From the NCBI GenBank assembly GCA_002503285.1, contig DARI01000004.1, positions 22,949-86,948 on the forward strand: a DNA stretch of 64,000 nucleotides. The letters are read 5' to 3'. The stretch is from Euryarchaeota archaeon UBA557 (lineage in GTDB: Archaea > Thermoplasmatota > Poseidoniia > Poseidoniales > Thalassarchaeaceae). The translations under genes were made by a program, and so were the position numbers. How positions within the stretch are numbered: position 1 is the stretch's first letter; each line of letters starts with the position of its first letter. Under the pieces are notes generated by a model. The model did no database searches. It was not told the origin of the DNA and was given only the letters and a program-made list of their open reading frames with translations. Positions 34,459 to 42,481 of this stretch are shown here, one piece after another.

Positions 34459-35685
34459 CTATTTTGATAACCTTTTCTTTTGTTCCCTCAGTAATACTTT
34501 ACATCTATTTATTTGAGTTTTACATAACTCTTTACCATCTTGTTCAAGGCCTCTATTAATTGCTTGCTCGAAGCATTTCAAACCATCTTCATAAAGTTCT
34601 AAGAAGGCATAAGATTGGCCCATATTGTACAAAGTTCTACCTGTTAATAAATTAGGATCTAATGATATAGCTGCATGATATGCAAGTATGCTTTCAGAAT
34701 ATTTAGACAAATTATACAAAGCATCTCCTCTTCCATTTTGACTTCTAACTCGAAGTTCTATTTCCTCTTTGGGGCATCCTCCTATTGCCTTCTCAAAACA
34801 AGATATAGAATCAATACTTTTTCCTTCACTAAGAAAATTAGTACCTTTATTATACCATTCTATAGAAATATTAACTTTATCATTATAAATTTTTTTATTT
34901 TCAGATTCCAATTCAGAAGTCGTGGTTAAACTATCGGTTTCTTCATTATTAAATTCTTCTTTTCTTTCATCGCCACCTGCAATTGAATCCTTTACTCCTG
35001 TAGTTAATATTTTACTTCGTTCTAAACATTGTTGCCCTTTGTCTAAATAACCTGCAGATATCAATGCATTACCTAATCCCAACCAAATCTTAGGTGATTG
35101 TGGTTTATTTTCAAGAATTTTCTTCCACAATTTTACTGACTCTATAAAATCACCATTATCTAATAATCTCTGGGCCTTTACTTCGTCTGTTTCTTCAATA
35201 ATATAATCCCCAAGCAAACCTATTAAGTCTTCGTCTGACTCTCGGGTATTATTAAATTCGTCTACAACAGGATTTGATATTAGTAATGGACCAGTGTCAT
35301 TTTTTACTAGATTATTTTCTGATAATTTACTTATCCTATTTATGGTTTCCAAATCAGGATAACTAATTGCTGCAATATTGGCAAAATCTATCGCTTCTTC
35401 TACGTTTACTCCTTCAAGTAAAACTGCTAAATTAGCTACTGTCGGTGGATGATTTGGAAATATCTTATTTAATTGCTTAAATGAAATAATTGCTCCTTCG
35501 GAATCTCCCATTTTAGAATAAGTTACCCCTTTGCTATACAATGCAGTAATATTATCACTATCATTCTTTAGAATTAATTCGTATATTCTCATAGCTTCTG
35601 AGAAATCATTAGAACTAAAATAAGATAATGCTTCCTCAAATTTAAATTTGATATCGAAGGAGGAAGTTGAATTATCGATACTCAT
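34459..35685 (-). CDS. Tetratricopeptide repeat protein
   Basis: A 408-residue soluble protein made of TPR helical pairs. There are clear repeats at about 15-120 (for example YELILKNDSDNITALYSKGV), 165-220 and 265-385. An acidic, low-complexity linker near 225-260 (rich in E, S, T) separates them. TPRs mediate protein-protein contact; no catalytic part is visible. Nothing around it (convergent molybdoenzyme, divergent FMN reductase) suggests a partner. Poseidoniia genomes commonly carry TPR proteins of this sort. Confidence 0.75.
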   Translation of the reverse strand: MSIDNSTSSFDIKFKFEEALSYFSSNDFSEAMRIYELILKNDSDNITALYSKGVTYSKMGDSEGAIISFKQLNKIFPNHPPTVANLAVLLEGVNVEEAIDFANIAAISYPDLETINRISKLSENNLVKNDTGPLLISNPVVDEFNNTRESDEDLIGLLGDYIIEETDEVKAQRLLDNGDFIESVKLWKKILENKPQSPKIWLGLGNALISAGYLDKGQQCLERSKILTTGVKDSIAGGDERKEEFNNEETDSLTTTSELESENKKIYNDKVNISIEWYNKGTNFLSEGKSIDSISCFEKAIGGCPKEEIELRVRSQNGRGDALYNLSKYSESILAYHAAISLDPNLLTGRTLYNMGQSYAFLELYEDGLKCFEQAINRGLEQDGKELCKTQINRCKVLLREQKKRLSK

Positions 35686-35803
35686 AACTAACGCAAACGG
35701 GTAACGGACATAAGCATTTTTAAATAATGATTAGATTATTATTTAGGTTCATAACATTTTATTATTATGAAGGATTGATTAATTAATACTCTCACCGGTA
35801 TCC

Positions 35804-36349
35804 ATGACGTCACCAATACGCATCATGGGAATAAGCGGATCCTACAGCTTAGATTCTGCAAATGGCCATATGATCGATCTTGTACTTGCAGAATGTAAAA
35901 AAATGGGTGCTGAAGTATTCGTTTGGGATAACAAAACGAATCCACTACCATTCGTTGGAGAGGAAGGATGTTGGGATCATGAAAACGTAAAACTTTACAA
36001 AAATATGGCGGATTCAGCTGATGCCTTTGTTCTTTCTAGTCCGGAATATCATGGAACTATGAGTGGAGTTATGAAAAATTCTTTGGATTGGTTATCTTTC
36101 GAACAGACAACTGGCAAGGTTTTTGGATTAATAAGCACCTTAGGTGGCCAATCAAATACAACTACCCTAAATCATATGAGGACGGTAATTAGGTGGATTC
36201 ACGGGTGGGTAATTCCAGAGCAGCTTGTAGTATCTAACGTTAAAGATGCCTTTTCCGATGATGGAAAGATTTTAGATCCAAACCTTTCAGAAAGATTAGA
36301 CAAATTTAGTACTTCTCTATTCAATAATACCCAAAAATTAAGACGATAG
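35804..36349 (+). CDS. NAD(P)H-dependent FMN reductase family flavoprotein
   Basis: Flavodoxin-like NADPH:FMN or quinone reductase. Family landmarks in the 181 residues are GISGSYSLDSAN near the start (phosphate loop) and LSSPEYHGTMSGVMKNSLDWL at about 77-97. A STLGGQSNTTTLNHMR stretch follows the flavin-ring contact. The substrate is not determined; relatives reduce FMN, chromate, azo dyes or quinones. It is the first gene of a short plus-strand unit with the small membrane protein and the PqqD-like protein downstream, ending convergently with a membrane-protein gene. Confidence 0.85.
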   Translation: MTSPIRIMGISGSYSLDSANGHMIDLVLAECKKMGAEVFVWDNKTNPLPFVGEEGCWDHENVKLYKNMADSADAFVLSSPEYHGTMSGVMKNSLDWLSFEQTTGKVFGLISTLGGQSNTTTLNHMRTVIRWIHGWVIPEQLVVSNVKDAFSDDGKILDPNLSERLDKFSTSLFNNTQKLRR

Positions 36350-36357
36350 GTGATAAT

Positions 36358-36531
36358 CTGGACCTTTTACCTCGAGGATCAGAATTTTTATTATTTATTT
36401 CAGCCTTATCCAGTGTGGTTACCTGGTGGGCTTCAAATATCTCTCATAAGCAAGAAATAGCTAAATATTTTGCTTGGGTTGGAGTTTCTTCCATGATTGG
36501 TTTAGTAATTTGGGTTATAGGAAGTAATTAA
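36358..36531 (+). CDS. Candidate small membrane protein, probable non-ATG start
   Basis: A 57-codon open frame between the FMN reductase and the PqqD-like gene that ends TAA directly before ATG at 36532. It encodes two hydrophobic helices (about 11-24 and 38-54) joined by a short HKQE loop, ending GLVIWVIGSN. There is no ATG or GTG at the beginning. A CTG at 36358 follows AGGTGAT at 36348-36354 by about five bases, so CTG may be the start; the first in-frame GTG (36418) or ATG would cut off one helix. Tight spacing and coding-like composition support it; function is unknown. Confidence 0.4.
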   Translation: MDLLPRGSEFLLFISALSSVVTWWASNISHKQEIAKYFAWVGVSSMIGLVIWVIGSN

Positions 36532-36900
36532 ATGATGCCAAAAGCATTGGTTCCAATTAGATTACCGGTTATATGGTATATTAATCCTGATAATACTGTT
36601 ACTATAGAATATGATAAAAAGTTTTCATGGTTTGAGTCCGTATTATCAAATATTCTAAAATCTCCAAAAATCCTGAAACGTCCGTTAGACAATCTGAACT
36701 CTCAATTATGGATATTAATGGACGGAACAAATAACATCGGAAATCTAGTTTCTAAAATGGAGTCATTATTCCAAGAGGAAATAATTCCAGCCGAAAATAG
36801 AATAAATAAATCAATTGATACTTTTTTGGATTTAGGACTAATAACATTAATAACTACAAAAGAAGAAATTACTTGGGATAATGAAAAATTAAAAAAATAA
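36532..36900 (+). CDS. PqqD-like winged-helix protein
   Basis: Probable PqqD-family fold, the kind of small domain that binds leader peptides for radical SAM modification enzymes. Across about 55-112 it follows the PqqD pattern: RPLDNLNSQLWILMDGTNNI, then the VSKMESLF helix, PAENRINKSIDTFLDLGLI and a final strand. The N-terminal 50 residues are basic and unlike PqqD. No radical SAM partner or peptide precursor is evident beside it, so a peptide-modifying system is not claimed. Immediately follows the small membrane protein without spacer and is convergent with the next gene. Confidence 0.55.
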   Translation: MMPKALVPIRLPVIWYINPDNTVTIEYDKKFSWFESVLSNILKSPKILKRPLDNLNSQLWILMDGTNNIGNLVSKMESLFQEEIIPAENRINKSIDTFLDLGLITLITTKEEITWDNEKLKK

Positions 36901-37701
36901 TTACTCTGGTGTTTCAATCCTCGTTTTCTCATCATTTCTTGATTTGTACATCGCTGAAAAATAAATTGTCATAGGAATAAATAGTAGTAAGAAAAAACAA
37001 CCAATTAACGTTGCCAAGCTATAAATTGATTCTTGGACGGGATTTAGTTTAAATTCTTCAATCGATACAAACTCATGAGAAACCATTTCTACTTCTATAA
37101 TTATTCCATCGCTTGAAATAATTTCATTATTACTTAAAATCTTAAAGGTCCACGAGATTGTTCTTTTTTCATCATTGATCAATTGGATAGCACTATCTTC
37201 TGCATTACTGATATTATCACTTTGCAGGTAACCTAATCCTTCTATCGGTAACCCTAAAGAAATTCTCCCTTTGATAATTTGTAAATTACTGTTTTCTATA
37301 TTTATCGAGTGTACTGATGCCTTTGTACAAATTTCTGAAACATCGGAAAAACCTTCATCTTCACAATTAAAAATCTCATCGCCATCTAGTCCTAAAAATG
37401 GTGAGTAATACCATTCTACACCGGATGCTTCAATTACTAAAATTGATGACTCATTTACGACTCCTTCGACTGTTACATTCATCCACGTTATTGCGTCCCT
37501 TGTTGTAAAATACCAATTAGCCATATCAGCGTCATTTTCTTGTAATTCTACGAAATCAGATTGATTACTTGTTTTATAACCATAATATTCTGAATCCATA
37601 GTATTGGAATATACCGCATAGGATAGTATAAGAATTAAAACCAATCCCGTCCCAACCATGGTTCTAAGCATGTTGGGATTCTTTGCTAATGCTTTCTTCA
37701 T
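36901..37701 (-). CDS. Uncharacterised membrane-anchored protein, two transmembrane helices
   Basis: Not recognised. From the ATG at 37701 the protein has a signal-anchor helix (about 14-32), a roughly 190-residue extracytoplasmic beta-rich domain containing two cysteines, a second helix (about 228-250) and a short charged tail. A GTG six codons upstream at 37719 is an alternative start. A loop-like CEDEGFSDVSEIC (about 110-122) could form a disulphide. No sequence motif points to a function. Faces the ribosomal protein operon across a roughly 120-bp promoter region. Confidence 0.55.
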   Translation of the reverse strand: MKKALAKNPNMLRTMVGTGLVLILILSYAVYSNTMDSEYYGYKTSNQSDFVELQENDADMANWYFTTRDAITWMNVTVEGVVNESSILVIEASGVEWYYSPFLGLDGDEIFNCEDEGFSDVSEICTKASVHSINIENSNLQIIKGRISLGLPIEGLGYLQSDNISNAEDSAIQLINDEKRTISWTFKILSNNEIISSDGIIIEVEMVSHEFVSIEEFKLNPVQESIYSLATLIGCFFLLLFIPMTIYFSAMYKSRNDEKTRIETPE

Positions 37702-37825
37702 GTCACTCGAATACGACACCGTTTATTGAATCCTTGTTTGATGTAAATATAGAATTCAATAGCACGGTAACAGTCATCACGATTAAATAGACTCCCTAAG
37801 ACGGCGAGTCAGAATAGGTGAGGCT

Positions 37826-38296
37826 TTGACGACATTCAATGATATTCCAGCTGACATGTTAATAGATGCCTTAGTGGAACATATTTCTACAATCGAAACA
37901 ATAGTGGCGCCGGAGTGGGCTTCCTTCGTAAAAACAGGCACACACAGAGAACGTCCACCAGATCAGGATAATTGGTGGAGTATCAGGTCAGCTGCAATTT
38001 TGAGGAAGGTTGCCTTCAAAGGGCCAATAGGGGCAAATCACATATCCCAGGAATATGGAGGTCCACGTGACAGAGGTGTAAAGCCTAACAGGGCTGCCGC
38101 AGGATCTAGGAATATAGCAAGAACAATTTTACAACAACTTACAGATTCAGGTATGATTAAAAGTTCTTTCAATGCTTCTGGTACTGTTAATTATGGTAAG
38201 ATATTAACTCCGGCAGGTCACAAACTAATTAATGATATAGCGCATTCTGTAAGGCCCAAAGCGGAAGAAAAGTATCCAGGCCTATCAAACTATTAA
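37826..38296 (+). CDS. rps19e: 30S ribosomal protein S19e
   Basis: Small-subunit protein, archaeal and eukaryotic. The 156 residues match throughout, including PEWASFVKTGTHRERPP, WWSIRSAAILRKV, GPIGANHISQEYGG and the winged-helix region ending KILTPAGHKLIND. The start is TTG at 37826 behind GGTGAGG, with conserved residues beginning a few codons later. First of four ribosomal protein genes on this strand; a TAAATAG element near 37776 could be the promoter TATA. Confidence 0.95.
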   Translation: MTTFNDIPADMLIDALVEHISTIETIVAPEWASFVKTGTHRERPPDQDNWWSIRSAAILRKVAFKGPIGANHISQEYGGPRDRGVKPNRAAAGSRNIARTILQQLTDSGMIKSSFNASGTVNYGKILTPAGHKLINDIAHSVRPKAEEKYPGLSNY

Positions 38297-38308
38297 TGAG
38301 GTGATATT

Positions 38309-38464
38309 ATGGCTAGAAACAAACCGTATGCAAAAAAGAAGCGTTTGATTAAAGTCACTAACCAAAATCGTCGCGTGCCGGTATGGGTTATGCTCAGGAC
38401 TAATAGAAATACTAGTACTCATCCTAAAAGGCACATGTGGCGCAGATCTAAATTACAAAGGTGA
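38309..38464 (+). CDS. rpl39e: 50S ribosomal protein L39e
   Basis: Tiny (51-residue) basic protein of the large subunit lining the exit tunnel. It has the family layout: [20 protein letters not shown], then [10 protein letters not shown] and a [17 protein letters not shown] end. GAGGTGAT precedes the ATG at 38309. The stop TGA overlaps the Shine-Dalgarno of the next gene (GGTGA). Twelve bases after S19e. Confidence 0.95.
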   Translation: MARNKPYAKKKRLIKVTNQNRRVPVWVMLRTNRNTSTHPKRHMWRRSKLQR

Positions 38465-38469
38465 ATTAT

Positions 38470-38736
38470 ATGGCTGAAGTTAGAGAATTAATAATACCAT
38501 TAAGGGCAGCTTGGAATGTACCTAGAACAATTAGAGCTAACAGGGCAATCGCAGAGATAAAAAATCATGTATCTCAACATATGAAAAAAACTGAAAATGA
38601 AAGAGTTTGGATTGATGAAGAGATTAATCAATTAATTTGGGCTCGCGGAGCACAAAAGCCCCCAAGGAAAATAAAAGTTGTTTGCACAAGGGAAGAAGGA
38701 TTCAACATTTTGGAAGTAAAATTATTGGAGGAATAA
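38470..38736 (+). CDS. rpl31e: 50S ribosomal protein L31e
   Basis: Large-subunit protein of Archaea and Eukarya. The 88 residues include ELIIPLRAAWNVPRTIRANRA, IKNHVSQHMK and WARGAQKPPRKIKV, the family core. I use the ATG at 38470 because the L39e stop supplies GGTGA five bases upstream; GTG at 38461 would overlap L39e. The L39e-L31e pairing is the conserved archaeal arrangement. Ends 2 bp before S17e. Confidence 0.95.
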   Translation: MAEVRELIIPLRAAWNVPRTIRANRAIAEIKNHVSQHMKKTENERVWIDEEINQLIWARGAQKPPRKIKVVCTREEGFNILEVKLLEE

Positions 38737-38738
38737 TT

Positions 38739-38954
38739 ATGGGCAATATTAGACCATCATTTATAAAAATAAGAGCACTTAGATTAGTTGCCGATTACCC
38801 TGATAAATTTAACGGGGATTTCGAAAATAACAAAACTTATGTTTCTATGTTCACGGATTTGGGTAATTCTGAAGGCAAAGAAGTTACAAACAAGAAAATG
38901 CGAAATTGGATTGCAGGTTACATAACCAGATACAAACAAAGAAGAGTTGATTGA
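38739..38954 (+). CDS. rps17e: 30S ribosomal protein S17e
   Basis: Small-subunit protein, archaeal and eukaryotic. The 71 residues start MGNIRPSFIKIRALRLVADY and include DKFNGDFENNK and the C-terminal RNWIAGYITRYKQRR, the family's rRNA-binding end. The ATG at 38739 has TTGGAGGA upstream within the L31e end; an in-frame reading that begins at 38637 overlaps L31e and is not the start. Completes the S19e-L39e-L31e-S17e cluster. Confidence 0.95.
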   Translation: MGNIRPSFIKIRALRLVADYPDKFNGDFENNKTYVSMFTDLGNSEGKEVTNKKMRNWIAGYITRYKQRRVD

Positions 38955-38985
38955 TTAACATCACCTCCCATCAGAGTGAGTGAGC

Positions 38986-39726
38986 ATGGGTGAACGCTTA
39001 GATGTTCATTTACCTATCAAATCTAATAGACTTTGTATTATCTTAGTTAAACCTCAATTCGATGGAAATATCGGTGCAGTTGCTCGTGCTATGTTAAATT
39101 TTGGAGTATCCGAATTAAGAGTCGTAGGTAGAGAAACCAACTGGTCCGAAGAAACTCGTAATAGGGCAAAACATGCACAATCAGTATTGAATAATTCTTT
39201 ATCATTTGATTCAATTGAATCAGCATCACATGATTGTTCGTTGGTAGTTGGAACATCTGGAAAAAGGGAATTTGGAAGGCAAACTGCTTTTAGGCATTTT
39301 ATTGAGCCTGAGGAATTACCAGATCGGCTTTTAGTTACTGAAGGAAAGATTGGATTAGTCTTTGGACCAGAAGGAATTGGACTGTTAAATGATGAATTAA
39401 ATGCTTGTGACTTATTAATCTCAATACCTACTTGGGAAGGTTATCCAATAATGAATTTAAGTCATGCAGTTTCTGTGTTATGTTATGTATGGTACAGCAA
39501 ATTAGATCATAAAAAATCCGAACGCCTTCTTCAACCAAATTTAAAAAATAAATTACGAACAGAAATCAATAGACTAACAGAATTATTACCGTCAAAAGAT
39601 CATACTCGAAAAGGTATTGAAGAAACACTATTTAGAGTAATTATGAGAGGTTTGCCAAAAGATGATGAAATTCATAGGTTAATTGGAGTCATTAAAGATT
39701 CTGCGGATTCTTTTGAAAAGTCCTAA
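38986..39726 (+). CDS. trmJ: TrmJ-like RNA 2'-O-methyltransferase (SPOUT)
   Basis: SAM-dependent ribose methyltransferase of the SpoU/TrmJ group, which in archaea modifies position 32 of tRNA. Knot-fold motifs: LVKPQFDGNIGAVARAM at the start (catalytic Asn/Arg strand), GLVFGPEGIGLLNDEL, and IPTWEGYPIMNLSHAVSV, which ends the knot. At 246 residues it is normal. ATG at 38986 is taken; GTG at 38980 adds two residues. About 30 bp after the ribosomal operon, likely co-transcribed. Convergent with queD (4-nt overlap). Confidence 0.85.
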   Translation: MGERLDVHLPIKSNRLCIILVKPQFDGNIGAVARAMLNFGVSELRVVGRETNWSEETRNRAKHAQSVLNNSLSFDSIESASHDCSLVVGTSGKREFGRQTAFRHFIEPEELPDRLLVTEGKIGLVFGPEGIGLLNDELNACDLLISIPTWEGYPIMNLSHAVSVLCYVWYSKLDHKKSERLLQPNLKNKLRTEINRLTELLPSKDHTRKGIEETLFRVIMRGLPKDDEIHRLIGVIKDSADSFEKS

Positions 39727-40172
39727 GGTCTCCAAATTGCCCATGATTTGGGTGTTTCTCTGACATGCATAGCAGTTAATTTTAATTTATTATCATAATT
39801 ATTTTTTATTTCAGGAGATACTTGTTCGAAAGCCCACTTAGCTAAATTTTCCGCAGTTGGAATAAACGGAACAATAATGGTTCTATGCCAATCTCCCATT
39901 ATTTTTAGTGCAGAAATACAATCTTTATCGCCTTCATAAACAATAAATGAATGGTCTATTACATCGTGAATTTTTTCATTAAGAATTTTTGATACGTCTG
40001 AAAAATCCATTAACATACCTTCCTCAGAAACTCCACTAATTGATACCACGTCTCCTTCTATTTCACACTCAAATCTATATCTATGGCCATGCATATGTCT
40101 ACATTTACTTTTATGGTTCGGAACTCTATGTCCTGTATCAGTTTCTACAAACCTTCTTATTATGGTGGTCAT
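39723..40172 (-). CDS. queD: 6-carboxytetrahydropterin synthase
   Basis: Converts dihydroneopterin triphosphate to 6-carboxytetrahydropterin, second step in 7-deazaguanine (preQ0) synthesis. The 149 residues show the zinc histidines H15, H28 and H30 and catalytic C24 in CRHMHGH, the DHSFIVYEGD stretch with the acid and FIPTAENLA. A GTP-cyclohydrolase and QueE, QueC genes upstream in the operon settle the QueD assignment over a eukaryotic pterin synthase. Starts 4 nt inside the end of the queC-msrB gene (ATGA). Confidence 0.92.
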   Translation of the reverse strand: MTTIIRRFVETDTGHRVPNHKSKCRHMHGHRYRFECEIEGDVVSISGVSEEGMLMDFSDVSKILNEKIHDVIDHSFIVYEGDKDCISALKIMGDWHRTIIVPFIPTAENLAKWAFEQVSPEIKNNYDNKLKLTAMHVRETPKSWAIWRP

Positions 40173-41275
40173 TTTAACTCCTCTTCAAAATCTAAACTTA
40201 CTGAATTAATACAGTATCTTTCTCCTCCAAATTGAGATGGACCATCTTCAAAAACATGCCCTAGATGAGAATCACAAGATGAGCAACGAACTTCTACCCG
40301 CTTCATGCCATGGCTTGCATCAATAATTCTTAATATATTAGCAGAATCATGCTCTGAATGAAACGCTGGCCAACCACATCCTGAATTATACTTCATTTCT
40401 GAAGTAAATAATAATTTATTACAGTTGTAACAACTATACTTTCCAGTTAATGAAAATTTATCATATCTTCCAGTAAAAGCCCTCTCTGTACCATTCTCTC
40501 TTGTAACATGATGGCGTAACTCGGTATCCAAAGCATCTAGTAACACTTCATTCCACGGTTTTATGTATTCAATTGGGTCTTCTAGTCCTAAGGAATTGAA
40601 TGCCAAAATTCTTTCTACATCCGAACCACTTTTACCACTGGATTTACCTTTATGATCAGGGTTGTAAGATGTTAATGTGTTTTTTAATATGATATTACTA
40701 TCTATATTCAATATCTTACAAGAAGTCATTATATCATTTAATATATATTTTTTATCTGTATCTATATATGGTAAATAAAATGAAACATTTTGGGATTTCC
40801 AATTTCCTAATGCAAATGATTTATTAATTGATTCGTAAAATTTTGGCCTACAATCTGGATATATTGCGTGATCTCCAGAATGTACGCCTAGTCCAATTTT
40901 CACCTCACAATTATATTTATTCACTAAAGAAATTGCATAACCATACAATATTGACGAAAAAATTCCATTACGGTTTGGTACAACTGTAAGTTTCATTTGA
41001 ACTTCTTCATAATGTCCCTCTGGAATATCTATGTCATCATTTAGTAATGCTGAGTCAAAAATTTCAAAGGAATTAGTCATATCAATGATTTTATGGTCTA
41101 TGATGTGTCCCGTTGATTTTAGATAATTTATATTAGCCTTAGCTCTCTCTAATTCTATCTTATGTTTTTGACCATAATCAAATGAAATGCATGTTATATC
41201 ATAATTATTATTTACCATGTTTATCAATAAAGCAGTTGAATCCATGCCCCCACTAAATGCAATTACTGCTTTCAT
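40169..41275 (-). CDS. queC: QueC-MsrB fusion: 7-cyano-7-deazaguanine synthase-like plus methionine-R-sulphoxide reductase
   Basis: Two domains in one frame. Residues 1-238 follow QueC (ATP-dependent conversion of 7-carboxy-7-deazaguanine to preQ0): PP-loop SGGMDST at 8-14, FDYGQKHKIELERA, VPNRNGIFSS, GVHSGDHAIYPDCRPKF. The family's zinc site near the C-terminus is lost: where QueC has SCY and CGxCxxCxxR, this protein reads S203 and S213-G-K-S216-G-S-D219-V-E-R222. Residues 241-368 are a full MsrB: zinc pairs C282/C285 and C331/C334, GCGWPAF with C300, and the catalytic C355 in ERYCINS. The start overlaps the queE stop (TGATG); a longer form to 41293 is unlikely. Activity of either half is unproven. 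Confidence 0.9.
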   Translation of the reverse strand: MKAVIAFSGGMDSTALLINMVNNNYDITCISFDYGQKHKIELERAKANINYLKSTGHIIDHKIIDMTNSFEIFDSALLNDDIDIPEGHYEEVQMKLTVVPNRNGIFSSILYGYAISLVNKYNCEVKIGLGVHSGDHAIYPDCRPKFYESINKSFALGNWKSQNVSFYLPYIDTDKKYILNDIMTSCKILNIDSNIILKNTLTSYNPDHKGKSSGKSGSDVERILAFNSLGLEDPIEYIKPWNEVLLDALDTELRHHVTRENGTERAFTGRYDKFSLTGKYSCYNCNKLLFTSEMKYNSGCGWPAFHSEHDSANILRIIDASHGMKRVEVRCSSCDSHLGHVFEDGPSQFGGERYCINSVSLDFEEELK

Positions 41276-41871
41276 CAATCTACACCCAACCATTTATGTG
41301 TCTGTAATGAAAGTCTCCACCCTTTATTTTTTTTTACAATATTTTCAGTTTCAATAAAATTTTTGCCATTCCATTCTACACTCTCATTTTCAAAATAACA
41401 GGGTTGTAAGAATATATGATCAAATCCATTTTTTAACTCATCATATAAAATTAAATCTTGCCCACAATAAACAATTTTTAACTCATCTCCATTTCTTTGT
41501 TTTATTATACTATTTGGATATAATTGATCTTTAGGTGAAACACAAATCCAATCTATTATCTCTGGAACTGCAATAGTACCATTAGTTTCAACTGATAGAT
41601 TAATGTCATATTTCTTTAATTCATTTCCTATTGTGCTAAGATCCTGTAAACAGGGCTCTCCACCTGTAAATACTACTCTATTACACTCAAATGATAGTAT
41701 TTTTTTAATTATGTCGTCCAAATATAATTCTTTATAATCAAGAAAATTAGTATCGCACCATTCACACCTTAAATTACAATTTCCAAATCTGACGAAAACA
41801 TGAGGTTTACCCGTATGAAAACCTTCTCCTTGTATTGAATAAAAAATTTCAACTATAGGATATTTTATCAA
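41275..41871 (-). CDS. queE: 7-carboxy-7-deazaguanine synthase (radical SAM)
   Basis: Radical SAM ring-contraction of 6-carboxytetrahydropterin to 7-carboxy-7-deazaguanine. The cluster motif is C32-x3-C36-x2-C39 (NCNLRCEWC), preceded by the family's IFYSIQGEGFHTGKP; FTGGEPCLQ and LSVETNGT are the SAM-binding strands. 198 residues is a compact QueE. Start is TTG at 41871 after a GGGGG tract (41875-41880 region), nine bases upstream. Just after folE (about 10 bp). Confidence 0.92.
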   Translation of the reverse strand: MIKYPIVEIFYSIQGEGFHTGKPHVFVRFGNCNLRCEWCDTNFLDYKELYLDDIIKKILSFECNRVVFTGGEPCLQDLSTIGNELKKYDINLSVETNGTIAVPEIIDWICVSPKDQLYPNSIIKQRNGDELKIVYCGQDLILYDELKNGFDHIFLQPCYFENESVEWNGKNFIETENIVKKNKGWRLSLQTHKWLGVD

Positions 41872-41881
41872 AAAATACCCC

Positions 41882-42481
41882 CTATTTATTTAATGATATT
41901 AATTGCATCAATTCAGTTCTCGCTTCAGGTTTGTCAAAGAATACTCCTTTCATAGCGGACGTCGTCATTATGCTATTCTGCTTTTTTATTCCTCTACACT
42001 TCATACAACCATGAGATGCTTCTATAATTACTGCCGCACCCAATGGTTTCAGGTATTGAACTAAGTCAAATGCAATATTTTTAGTAATTCTTTCTTGATT
42101 TTGTAATTGTTTAGCATGTTTTTCTACTAATCTAGCAAGTTTACTTATTCCAACTATATTATCAACTGGAATGTATGCAATATGGGCACAACCACTAAAT
42201 GGAAGCATATGATGTTCACACGTTGAATGAAATTCGATATTTTTTAAAAGTACAATTCCATCATAACCTTCAGCATTAAAAGTAGAGTCAAGGATTTCTT
42301 TCGAGCTTACTGCATATCCGGAATATATTTCTTCATATGATTCTATTACCCTATTTGGTGTATCAATCAGCCCTTCCCTCAAGGTTCCTTGAATACTTTC
42401 TATATATCTCACTAATATGTCAATAGCTTCTCTTGCCTCTTCTTTATTTGGAATTTTATTCACTTTATCATCTCCTACCAT
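41882..42481 (-). CDS. folE: GTP cyclohydrolase I, type IA (FolE)
   Basis: Opens GTP to dihydroneopterin triphosphate, first step of the deazaguanine (and pterin) route. Zinc ligands C88 and H91 in TCEHHMLP and C159 in SHGCMKCRG are intact; VGISKLARLVE and QERITKNIA are the active-site loops. 199 residues is normal. Many archaea use the unrelated MptA/FolE2 instead, so FolE1 here is bacterial-like. It leads the que genes; its start overlaps the end of a small regulator gene by 14 nt. Could also serve folate or tetrahydromethanopterin-type cofactors. Confidence 0.93.
   Translation of the reverse strand: MVGDDKVNKIPNKEEAREAIDILVRYIESIQGTLREGLIDTPNRVIESYEEIYSGYAVSSKEILDSTFNAEGYDGIVLLKNIEFHSTCEHHMLPFSGCAHIAYIPVDNIVGISKLARLVEKHAKQLQNQERITKNIAFDLVQYLKPLGAAVIIEASHGCMKCRGIKKQNSIMTTSAMKGVFFDKPEARTELMQLISLNK

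Noticed and set aside
36358..36900. RiPP-type peptide modification cluster suggested by the PqqD-like protein
   Set aside because: No radical SAM enzyme of the peptide-modifying sort, leader peptide or transporter occurs beside it; QueE and MqnC are biosynthetic and distant.
38637..38954. 105-residue reading of S17e with an N-terminal extension
   Set aside because: The extension overlaps the L31e gene; the family starts at MGNIRPSF (38739).
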